From NCBI GenBank assembly GCA_937891445.1, contig CALAFV010000506.1:1-5670 (forward strand): DNA of 5,670 nt, read 5' to 3'. This DNA is from an uncultured Phycisphaerales bacterium. Lineage in GTDB: Bacteria; Planctomycetota; Phycisphaerae; Phycisphaerales; UBA1924. This document shows, piece after piece, positions 1-5,644 of this stretch. Numbering within the stretch: the stretch's first letter is position 1; each line of letters starts with the position of its first letter. The notes below the pieces were generated by a model. That model saw nothing but the letters and a program-made list of their open reading frames with translations, did no database searches and was not told the DNA's origin. Made by a program: the position numbers and the translations under genes.

Positions 1-1
1 C

Positions 2-586
2 CAGATCGTCGGCGTCGTCACGCACTACTCCGGCGGCGGCTGCAGCAACAGCGGCACGCGCGTGGACCTGCAACCCTTCCGCGACGCGATCAACGAGATC
101 TCCAACTGCGACGTCTCGCACACGCTCCAGGTCCGCGCGACGCGGCTGGACACCGCCGCGCCCGTCGCCGTGACGATCTCCATCAACCCGGCCGACAACT
201 CCGGCAACTCCAGCGGGACGACGCCCTTGGACCGGTCCTACCTCGAGGGCGTGAACGTCACGCTCGCCGCGCCCTCCGAGGCCGCGGGCCTGTGCTTCCG
301 ACGCTGGGAGATCGACGGCGTTGACCAGGGCCCCTCGACCGTGCTGGCGATGACCGTGACGGCTCCGGCCACCGTGACCGCCCGCTACGCCGGGTGCTGC
401 CTCGCCGATTGGGACGGCAGCGGCGCCGTCAACTCCACGGACATCTCCGCCTTCCTCACCGCCTGGCTGGACAGCCTCAACAACCAGGACCTCAACGCCG
501 ATTTCGACGGGTCCGGCGCGGTCAACTCCAGCGATATCAGCGCCTTCCTCACCCAGTGGCTCACGGATGTGTCCACCGGCTGTTGA
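2..586 (+). CDS. C-terminal part of a secreted dockerin protein, probably trypsin-like protease (5' truncated by window)
   Basis: The reading frame is open from the window edge, and 194 residues are visible. The true start lies upstream; the GTG at 62 is internal and has no ribosome binding site. Residues 1-35 read IVGVVTHYSGGGCSNSGTRV followed by a PFRDAI motif. This resembles the end of S1 trypsin-like proteases (G-[VI]-V-S...G-C...TRV...F..WI), but the catalytic triad is outside the window, so the enzyme class is inference. Residues about 57-130 look like a divergent InlB B-repeat beta domain: a TISINP start, a YLEGVNVTLAAP segment, FRRWEIDG, then a closing TARY. Residues 133-194 are the two-repeat dockerin with D136 and D167 opening the calcium loops, ending in T-G-C. 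The product is presumably extracytoplasmic. A 203-bp gap separates it from the next gene on the same strand. The frame and the dockerin are certain; the protease label is about even odds. Confidence 0.85.
   Translation, partial: QIVGVVTHYSGGGCSNSGTRVDLQPFRDAINEISNCDVSHTLQVRATRLDTAAPVAVTISINPADNSGNSSGTTPLDRSYLEGVNVTLAAPSEAAGLCFRRWEIDGVDQGPSTVLAMTVTAPATVTARYAGCCLADWDGSGAVNSTDISAFLTAWLDSLNNQDLNADFDGSGAVNSSDISAFLTQWLTDVSTGC
398..583 (+). repeat. Two-repeat dockerin cassette of the first gene
   Basis: C133 is followed by two repeats beginning at D136 and D167, 31 residues apart. Each has the dockerin calcium-loop pattern D-x-[DN]-x-x-G-x-x-N-x-x-D (DWDGSGAVNSTD and DFDGSGAVNSSD) followed by an ISAFL..WL helix. 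The second repeat ends at C194, its 28th residue. Position 5 of each loop is Ser rather than the usual Asp or Asn. Confidence 0.85.
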
Positions 587-589
587 GCA

Positions 590-607
590 GGCGGCCGCCG
601 GGCCCGG
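590..607 (+). terminator. Back-to-back GC palindromes after the first stop codon (possible weak terminator)
   Basis: Two perfect 10-bp palindromes, GGCGGCCGCC (590-599) and CCGGGCCCGG (598-607), overlap by two bases and begin four bases after the TGA at 584-586. They could fold in the transcript, but the stems would be short and no T-tract follows. A role in transcription termination is tentative. Confidence 0.25.
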
Positions 608-679
608 GGTGGTCCCAGGTGTCCCGTTTGACCCAGGATTTTCTTGCCGGCAGAAAGCCAACCCCCCTCGCAACACATT

Positions 680-713
680 GGTCGAACCGTTACATTCGAT
701 ACATGGTTGAACC
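680..713 (+). promoter_or_regulatory. Direct repeat GGTYGAACC, candidate operator upstream of the S8 protease gene
   Basis: GGTCGAACC at 680-688 and GGTTGAACC at 705-713 are 9-bp units differing at one base, 25 bp apart start to start. Each is roughly dyadic (GGT-nnn-ACC). Between them TACAT occurs twice (691-695 and 700-704). This is the most AT-rich part of the 203-bp gap, where a promoter would be expected, but no convincing -35/-10 pair is visible. The regulatory role is inference. Confidence 0.25.
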
Positions 714-736
714 GCACGCCGCCCCCCCTCCCCCCT

Positions 737-748
737 CCGCCGCGGCGG
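737..748 (+). other. 12-bp perfect palindrome CCGCCGCGGCGG with preceding C-rich tract
   Basis: The palindrome lies 42 bases before the protease start. It directly follows a pyrimidine tract (722-738: seven C, T, six C, T, two C). In the transcript leader it could form a small GC hairpin; on the opposite strand the tract is G-rich. No function can be assigned from sequence alone. Confidence 0.4.
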
Positions 749-775
749 CGGTCTTTGTTCGGAAACGCCGATCCC

Positions 776-780
776 AAGGA
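776..780 (+). promoter_or_regulatory. Ribosome binding site AAGGA for the S8 protease gene
   Basis: AAGGA lies 9 bases before the ATG at 790. It decides the start, because the frame stays open upstream to 394 and includes an ATG at 703 that lacks any Shine-Dalgarno-like sequence. The signal peptide also begins directly at 790. Confidence 0.6.
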
Positions 781-789
781 ACTGCGCTC

Positions 790-3700
790 ATGTCGATGCC
801 GCGGAGTTTGATTGCCCCCGCCGTTTTCGGTCTGCTGGCCTGCGCTGGCCTCGCGGCCGGTGCTGGTGACGCTGCCGTCCCCGCCGTCGTGGACCCGAAC
901 CCCGGCGCGACGCCCATCGACCCCGAAGTTCTCTATCTTCGCACGGGCGAGATCCGCCTCCCCGAGATGGCCGGCGGCTTGGAGGCCTTGGCGACGCCCG
1001 CCCTGCGGGAGGGTGAGGCTCCCGTCTATTACGTGATTCAACTCCGCGGCCCGATGACCCCTGCCCGCCGCGAGGCCCTGACCGCGGCCGGGGTCACTCT
1101 CGGCGACTATCTGCCGGCCAACGCCTACATCGCCCGGTTCGACGGCGCCGACGCCGAGCGGCTGGCCGCCATCGACTTCGTTCGCTGGCACGGCGTGTAC
1201 CAGCGGGCGTGGAAGATCGACCCCGAGGTCGGCCGCAAGAACTTCCAGACGCCCGAGCGTCAGGCGCTGGCCGCCGAGGACAAGACCGTCGTGGTCGTGA
1301 CGCTGTTTGACGGCGTGCGGCCGCCGGCCGTTGCGAAGCGGATCGCCGCGCTGGAGGGGGCCGAGATCCACGGGATGGACGTTCTGGCCGGCAACGGGTA
1401 CGTCACGGCGACCGTCCGCCTCGCGGACGTGCCGGCGATCGCCGCGATGAGCGAGGTCCAGTTCATCGAGGAGGGCCCCGAGGTCACGGAGCGGTCGAAC
1501 TCCAACAACCGCTGGGTCGTGCAGACGAACCTGCCCGGCGTGACGCCCTTCTACGAGGCGGGGATCCACGGCGAGGGGCAGATCGTCGGCATCCTCGACA
1601 GCCGCATCCGCCCGGATCACTGCTCGTTCAGCGATACGGTCCCCGTCGGCCCGGATCACCGGAAACTGCTGGCGCTCAACGCCGGGTCCGGCACGGCCGG
1701 CTCGCACGGCACGCACGTCGCCGGCACGGTCGCGGGGGATTCGGGGACGGACAACGACCTGCGCGGCGTGGCGTACCTGGCCAGGATCGTGCACGACGTC
1801 TACCCCAGCCCGCTCAACGGCCCGCAGACCTTCGATCGCCTCACGACGCACCACAACCAGGGCGCCCGTGTTCACACGAACTCGTGGGGCAACGACGCCA
1901 CGACGGCGTACGACGCCCTCTGCCGCGCGTTCGATGAGTTCCTGTGGCTCAATGAGGACTCGATGGTGACCCTCGCCGTCACCAACCAGTCCTCGCTGAA
2001 GAACCCCGAGAACGCCAAGAACCTGCTGGCCTGCGGCGCCACCGACCCCGTGCCCAACCAGGCGTCGCACTGCTACGGCGGCACGGGCCCGACGACGGAC
2101 CTTCGCCGCAAGCCCGAGATCTACGCCCCCGGGTGCAGCACGGTCTCCGCGAGCAGTTCCACCACCTGCGGCACGAGCACCTCCAGCGGCACGTCCATGG
2201 CGACCCCGGCCGTCGCCGGCGCCGCGCTGCTCGCCCGCCAGTACTTCACCGACGGCTTCTACCCCGGTGGGGTCCTCAACCCGTCGGACGGCTTTGTCCC
2301 CAGCGGGGCGCTGGTCAAGGCGGCGCTGCTCAACTCGACGGTGGACATGACCGGCGTCCCCGGCTTCCCGAGCAACCAGGAGGGGTGGGGCCGCGTTCTG
2401 CTCGACAACACGTTCTACTTCGCCAACGGCTCGGATTCGCGGCGCATGGTCGTCTTCGACGTGCGCAACGCCGAGGGGCTCTCCACCGGCGGCGTGGCCG
2501 AGCACACCATCAACGTTCTCTCTTCGTCCGAGCCGCTCAGCATCACGCTGACCTGGACCGAACCCCCCGCGGCCGCGGGCGCCTCGGTGGCCACCGTCAA
2601 CAACCTCGACCTCGTCGTGACGGCCCCCGACGGCACGATGTACCTCGGCAACGTTTTCGCGGGCGGCGAGTCCACCACGGGCGGCTCCCCCGACGCCCGC
2701 AACAACGTCGAGCAGGTCCGCATCAGCGCGCCGATCCCCGGGTCATGGACGGTCAGCATCACCGGCACGGCCGTGAACGAGTCCACGCAGGGGTACGCGC
2801 TGGTCGCCAGCGGCGATGTCCAGACCGGCCCCGCCAGCCTCTCCATCGCCGTCGCCGCTCCGCGGCCCAGCCTGGTCGAGCCCGGTCAGAGCGTGGACAT
2901 CAGCGTCAACATCAACCCCGGCGGCGACGAGGTCGTCCCCGGCTCCGCCGTCCTCTCGTACCGCTTCAGCAGCGACGGCCCGTTCACCACGATTCCGCTG
3001 ACGCACGTCTCCGAGAACACGTACACGGCGACGATCCCCGCCGCGCGCTGCGGCGATACGCCGCAGTACTTCGCGTCGGTCGAGGGCGTCAACGGCGGCG
3101 TGCGCACGTCGCCGCTCAACGCTCCGACCAATGTGTTCAGTTACGCCATCGGCACCACGACCGTCGTCACGCTCGTGGATGAGTCGTTCGACACCCTCCC
3201 CGCCGGCTGGACCACCACCGGCCTCTGGCACATCCAGTCGGCCTGCGCCGTCACGCCCACCTGCGGCGGGACGTCGTGGATCGCCTACAACTCCGACGGC
3301 ACCTGCAACTACAACACCGGCGCGACCAACTCGGGCGACCTGATTACCGCGCCCATCACCATCCCCGAGATTCCCGCGGACGGCACCGTCACCCTCTCGT
3401 ACTGCTACACCCTCCAGACCGAGAACGCCACCAACTGGGACCTCTCCCGCATCTACATCGGTGAGACGATCGTCGATGACCCGCCCGAGTCTCCCAATGC
3501 GTGGACGACCCGCGAGGTGGACCTCAGGTCCTTCGCCGGTCAGACCGTGACGCTGCGGTTCAACTTCGATACGAGGGACTCAACGGCCAACAACTTCCGC
3601 GGGTGGCAGGTGGACAACGTCCGCATCATCGCCACCACCATGACGTGCTCGGCCTCCTGCGCGGCCGACTTCAACGGCGACAACGTGGTGAACTCCACCG

Positions 3701-3846
3701 ACGTCTCCGCGTTCCTCGCGCAGTGGCTTGTGGATGTCTCCCAGGGCGTCGGCGTCACGGACATCAACCGCGACGGCGTGGTCAACAGCGCCGACATCTC
3801 GGCCTTCCTGACGGTGTGGCTCGCCGGCGTGAATGGCGAGTGCTGA
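790..3846 (+). CDS. Secreted subtilisin-family (S8, KP-43-like) serine protease with C-terminal dockerin
   Basis: This is a 1018-residue secreted endopeptidase precursor. Residues 1-26 form a signal peptide (R5, hydrophobic stretch I8-L16); an L-L-A-C18 sequence makes a lipoprotein signal possible. Residues about 78-232 are a propeptide with two similar halves (PVYYVIQLRGP...NAYIARF, then VVVVTLFDG...GYVTATV). The S8 domain spans about 238-545, with Asp270 in GILDS, His306 in SHGTHVAG and Ser469 in GTSMATP. Asn399 in AVTNQS is the probable oxyanion-hole residue, and a TNSWG motif is typical of KP-43 relatives. Residues 553-677 are a beta-sandwich like the KP-43 C-terminal domain (NNLDLVV, GSWTVSI). 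Residues about 682-789 look Ig/Fn3-like. Residues 791-950 form a jelly-roll, adhesion-type domain ending GWQVDNVRI. The dockerin is 957-1018. Oddities: Arg replaces Gly after D-S, and Thr precedes the oxyanion Asn where Gly is usual. The protease class is very likely; the substrate is unknown. Confidence 0.93.
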   Translation: MSMPRSLIAPAVFGLLACAGLAAGAGDAAVPAVVDPNPGATPIDPEVLYLRTGEIRLPEMAGGLEALATPALREGEAPVYYVIQLRGPMTPARREALTAAGVTLGDYLPANAYIARFDGADAERLAAIDFVRWHGVYQRAWKIDPEVGRKNFQTPERQALAAEDKTVVVVTLFDGVRPPAVAKRIAALEGAEIHGMDVLAGNGYVTATVRLADVPAIAAMSEVQFIEEGPEVTERSNSNNRWVVQTNLPGVTPFYEAGIHGEGQIVGILDSRIRPDHCSFSDTVPVGPDHRKLLALNAGSGTAGSHGTHVAGTVAGDSGTDNDLRGVAYLARIVHDVYPSPLNGPQTFDRLTTHHNQGARVHTNSWGNDATTAYDALCRAFDEFLWLNEDSMVTLAVTNQSSLKNPENAKNLLACGATDPVPNQASHCYGGTGPTTDLRRKPEIYAPGCSTVSASSSTTCGTSTSSGTSMATPAVAGAALLARQYFTDGFYPGGVLNPSDGFVPSGALVKAALLNSTVDMTGVPGFPSNQEGWGRVLLDNTFYFANGSDSRRMVVFDVRNAEGLSTGGVAEHTINVLSSSEPLSITLTWTEPPAAAGASVATVNNLDLVVTAPDGTMYLGNVFAGGESTTGGSPDARNNVEQVRISAPIPGSWTVSITGTAVNESTQGYALVASGDVQTGPASLSIAVAAPRPSLVEPGQSVDISVNINPGGDEVVPGSAVLSYRFSSDGPFTTIPLTHVSENTYTATIPAARCGDTPQYFASVEGVNGGVRTSPLNAPTNVFSYAIGTTTVVTLVDESFDTLPAGWTTTGLWHIQSACAVTPTCGGTSWIAYNSDGTCNYNTGATNSGDLITAPITIPEIPADGTVTLSYCYTLQTENATNWDLSRIYIGETIVDDPPESPNAWTTREVDLRSFAGQTVTLRFNFDTRDSTANNFRGWQVDNVRIIATTMTCSASCAADFNGDNVVNSTDVSAFLAQWLVDVSQGVGVTDINRDGVVNSADISAFLTVWLAGVNGEC
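3658..3843 (+). repeat. Two-repeat dockerin cassette of the S8 protease
   Basis: C957 is followed by repeats opening at D960 (DFNGDNVVNSTD) and D991 (DINRDGVVNSAD), with a 31-residue period. Both loops have Asp at position 5 and Asn at position 9, which is a full set of dockerin calcium ligands. The second repeat ends at C1018, its 28th residue, in the sequence G-E-C where the neighbouring genes have G-C. Confidence 0.88.
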
Positions 3847-3861
3847 CCCGGGCGGGTCAGC
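3842..3861 (+). terminator. Perfect 8-bp hairpin containing the S8 protease stop codon
   Basis: GCTGACCC (3842-3849) pairs perfectly with GGGTCAGC (3854-3861) around a four-base GGGC loop. The TGA at 3844-3846 lies inside the left arm. No T-run follows, so it may be a non-canonical terminator or a 3'-end-stabilising structure rather than a classic intrinsic terminator. Confidence 0.4.
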
Positions 3862-3871
3862 CAGGAAGGGC

Positions 3872-3889
3872 GTCGTTTGGGTCGTTTGT
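3872..3889 (+). repeat. Short tandem repeat GTCGTTTGG / GTCGTTTGT
   Basis: A 9-bp unit is repeated directly without spacer, with 8 of 9 bases identical, between the stop hairpin and the next gene's promoter region. TCGTTTGT also occurs after the third gene (5599-5606). Function unknown. Confidence 0.4.
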
Positions 3890-3947
3890 GCCGGGAAACG
3901 GGCGCATGCGGCCTGTCCTGATCGACCAAGCGGCGGGCGCCGATAGG

Positions 3948-3975
3948 TTGCCGGTCCCGTCGCAGGCTGTAGAGT
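3948..3975 (+). promoter_or_regulatory. Candidate sigma-70-like promoter for the PQQ dehydrogenase gene
   Basis: TTGCCG (3948-3953) and TAGAGT (3970-3975) each match four of six consensus -35 and -10 bases, with a 16-bp spacer. This would start the transcript near 3982, leaving a leader of about 60 bases that begins at the leader hairpin. Promoter rules in planctomycetes are poorly known, so this is a candidate only. Confidence 0.3.
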
Positions 3976-3982
3976 AGTAGAT

Positions 3983-4024
3983 TGGGATCCGTTCGAGCCG
4001 CGGGTCGGTCTCTGCGCGATCCCA
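3983..4024 (+). promoter_or_regulatory. Two-tier leader hairpin just upstream of the Shine-Dalgarno site
   Basis: The outer stem TGGGATC (3983-3989) pairs perfectly with GATCCCA (4018-4024). Inside it, GAGCCG (3995-4000) pairs with CGG-CTC (4006-4012, with T4009 bulged) around the loop 4001-4005. The structure ends five bases before the GGAGGT at 4029, so it could affect translation initiation or leader stability. No known riboswitch class is recognised. Confidence 0.35.
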
Positions 4025-4028
4025 GCAT

Positions 4029-4034
4029 GGAGGT
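4029..4034 (+). promoter_or_regulatory. Strong Shine-Dalgarno GGAGGT for the PQQ dehydrogenase gene
   Basis: GGAGGT sits 6 bases before the ATG at 4041. It fixes this start over the internal ATG at 4092 (Met18), which has no such site. Confidence 0.75.
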
Positions 4035-4040
4035 GCATCG

Positions 4041-5594
4041 ATGAAGAACGTTCCCGGCGCGGTCCGGCCCCGTTGCGGGCGGCCGCTGGTGATGACTGTC
4101 TCCACGCTCGCCGCCCTCGCTGCCCTCGCTCCCGCCGCTTCGGCGCAGACGGAACTGACCACCCAGCGGGTCGCCTTCGGCCTCGCCCGCCCGGTCTTCG
4201 TCGCCGCTCCGCCCGGCGATCTGAACCGCATCTTCATCGTCGAGCAGCGGGCCGGGAACCAGGGGCGCATCCGCGTGATGGACCTGCGCACCGGTGTGCT
4301 TCAGACGACGCCCTACCTCAGCGTGACGGTCAGCACGGGCGACGAGCAGGGCCTCCTCGGCATCGCCTTCCACCCCGAGTTCGCCACCAACGGCTACTTC
4401 TGGGTGAACTACACCGCCGCCAACGGCACCACGGTGATCCAGCGCTTCCGCGCGGCCGGCGATCCGATGACCTCGACCGCCGCCGAGCCCAACGGCCAGA
4501 TCGTGCTCACGGTCTCCCAGCCCTTCGCGAACCACAATGCTGGGTGGCTCGCCTTCGGCCCCGACGGCTACCTGTACATCCCCCTGGGCGACGGCGGCAA
4601 CGGCGGCGACCCCGGCAACCGGGCACAGAACATCAACGAACTGCTGGGCAAGATCCTCCGCATCGACGTGGACGGCCCCGACAACATCCCCGGCAACGAC
4701 GATGACGACGGCTTCCCGGCCGATCCCAACCGCCACTACACCATCCCGCCGGACAACCCGTTCGTCGGCGTCGCCGGCGCCGACGAGATCTGGGCCGTCG
4801 GCGTGCGGAACCCGTGGCGCTGCGACTTCGATCCCGCCACCGGCGACCTCTACATCGCCGACGTCGGCCAGGACGCACGCGAAGAGATCAACTTCCAGCC
4901 CGCGCACATCCCCGGCACCTTGCCCGGCCAGCCCGGCTACCAGGGCGGGCGCAACTATGGGTGGCGCTGCTACGAGGGGAACATCGCCTTCAACACCACC
5001 GGCTGCCAGCCGCAGAGCGCGTATGTCAGCCCGATCCTCGTCTACGCCAACAGCCCCCAGACGCCTTTCCCGCCGACCAACTTCGCCGGCTGCTCCATCA
5101 CCGGCGGCATCGTCTACCGCGGCTGCGGCATCCCCGAACTCCACGGCACCTATTTCTTCGCCGACTACTGCAACAACCGCATCGCCAGTTTCCGCACCAA
5201 CGGCGTCACCATCAGCGAGTACACCGATCGCACCGCGGAACTCGCCCCCGGCGGCGGCCTGAGCATCACCGGCATCGCCGGCTTCGGGCGCGACGGCTAC
5301 GGCGAGATGTACATCTGCGACCTCTTCGGCGGCGAGGTCTTCCGTCTCGTCGGCGCCTCCCCGTACTACGACCTTAACGGCGACAACGCCCCCGACACCT
5401 GCGTCTGCCCGGCCGACTGGGACGGCAACGGCGCCGTGACGTCCAGCGACATCTCCGCCTACCTCAGCAGTTGGCTCACCGCTATCGAGAACGGCACCAT
5501 CGCGGCCGATTACAACCGCGACGGTGTCACCAACTCCACCGACATCTCCGCGTTCCTCACGTCCTGGCTCTCCGCCCTCAGCGGCGGGTGCTGA
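4041..5594 (+). CDS. Secreted PQQ-dependent sugar dehydrogenase (glucose/sorbosone dehydrogenase family) with C-terminal dockerin
   Basis: This 517-residue protein is predicted to oxidise an aldose or related alcohol outside the cytoplasm using pyrroloquinoline quinone. Residues 1-35 are a signal peptide with basic N-region, hydrophobic stretch V17-A33 and A-S-A cleavage before Q36. Residues about 42-440 form the family beta-propeller. By comparison with Acinetobacter soluble glucose dehydrogenase, Gln103 in EQGLLG matches the PQQ-contacting Gln76. His165 in ANHNAGWLAFGPDG matches catalytic His144, and Arg256-Asn257 in VRNPWR match Arg228-Asn229. Other family signatures are GDGGNGGDPGNRAQN, LLGKILRIDVDG, IADVGQDAREEINF, NYGW and SITGGIVYRG. 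Odd points are Ala167 where NHNGG is common, and an acidic segment at 214-224 (four consecutive Asp). A DLNGDNAPDTC linker leads to the dockerin at 456-517. The family is confident; the substrate and electron acceptor cannot be read from sequence. An adhesion-type propeller without enzyme activity is less likely, since the catalytic His is kept. Confidence 0.93.
   Translation: MKNVPGAVRPRCGRPLVMTVSTLAALAALAPAASAQTELTTQRVAFGLARPVFVAAPPGDLNRIFIVEQRAGNQGRIRVMDLRTGVLQTTPYLSVTVSTGDEQGLLGIAFHPEFATNGYFWVNYTAANGTTVIQRFRAAGDPMTSTAAEPNGQIVLTVSQPFANHNAGWLAFGPDGYLYIPLGDGGNGGDPGNRAQNINELLGKILRIDVDGPDNIPGNDDDDGFPADPNRHYTIPPDNPFVGVAGADEIWAVGVRNPWRCDFDPATGDLYIADVGQDAREEINFQPAHIPGTLPGQPGYQGGRNYGWRCYEGNIAFNTTGCQPQSAYVSPILVYANSPQTPFPPTNFAGCSITGGIVYRGCGIPELHGTYFFADYCNNRIASFRTNGVTISEYTDRTAELAPGGGLSITGIAGFGRDGYGEMYICDLFGGEVFRLVGASPYYDLNGDNAPDTCVCPADWDGNGAVTSSDISAYLSSWLTAIENGTIAADYNRDGVTNSTDISAFLTSWLSALSGGC
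5406..5591 (+). repeat. Two-repeat dockerin cassette of the PQQ dehydrogenase
   Basis: C456 precedes repeats opening at D459 (DWDGNGAVTSSD) and D490 (DYNRDGVTNSTD), again 31 residues apart. The second repeat ends at C517, its 28th residue, in G-G-C. Position 9 of the first loop is Thr instead of Asn, the only such change among the six loops in the window. Confidence 0.87.
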
Positions 5595-5628
5595 TCGCTC
5601 GTTTGTCCCCCTGACCGGGTACGCGGAT

Positions 5629-5644
5629 CCGGCCGGAAGGCCGG
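5629..5644 (+). terminator. 6-bp hairpin with GGAA tetraloop downstream of the PQQ dehydrogenase
   Basis: CCGGCC (5629-5634) pairs with GGCCGG (5639-5644) around GGAA, a GNRA-type tetraloop. Its right arm shares 5642-5644 with the left arm of the next hairpin, so the two cannot both be fully formed. Confidence 0.35.

Noticed and set aside
62..64. GTG at 62 as the start of the first gene
   Set aside because: The frame continues upstream to the window edge with sequence fitting the end of a trypsin-like domain, so the gene is truncated by the window rather than starting here.
628..656. TTGACC at 628-633 as a -35 box for the S8 protease
   Set aside because: No acceptable -10 hexamer occurs at 16-18 bp spacing; the sequence there is CAGAAA.
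394..789. Upstream extension of the S8 protease frame (starts near 394 or at ATG 703)
   Set aside because: The frame is open by chance through the gap and overlaps the dockerin of the first gene in another frame. There is no Shine-Dalgarno at 703, and the signal peptide plus AAGGA support 790.
385..2505. A 706-codon open frame on the minus strand
   Set aside because: It lies opposite the S8 protease and the end of the first gene. Its Arg/Gly/Val/Ala-rich composition is typical of an antisense shadow in high-GC DNA, and it has no recognisable domains.
2133..3182. Long Arg-rich + strand frame inside the S8 protease
   Set aside because: It is out of frame with the well-supported protease and consists of H/R/G-rich sequence with no domain. 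It is an overlap artefact of GC bias.
3540..5144. A 534-codon open frame on the minus strand
   Set aside because: It is the shadow of the PQQ dehydrogenase and the protease tail, with low-complexity composition and no family motifs.
407..5591. Dockerin DNA repeats as a recent duplication or a CRISPR-like array
   Set aside because: The six copies are in-frame coding repeats with many synonymous differences (for example AACTCCACCGAC against AACAGCGCCGAC). This points to old protein-level conservation, not recent duplication, and there are no spacers of array type.
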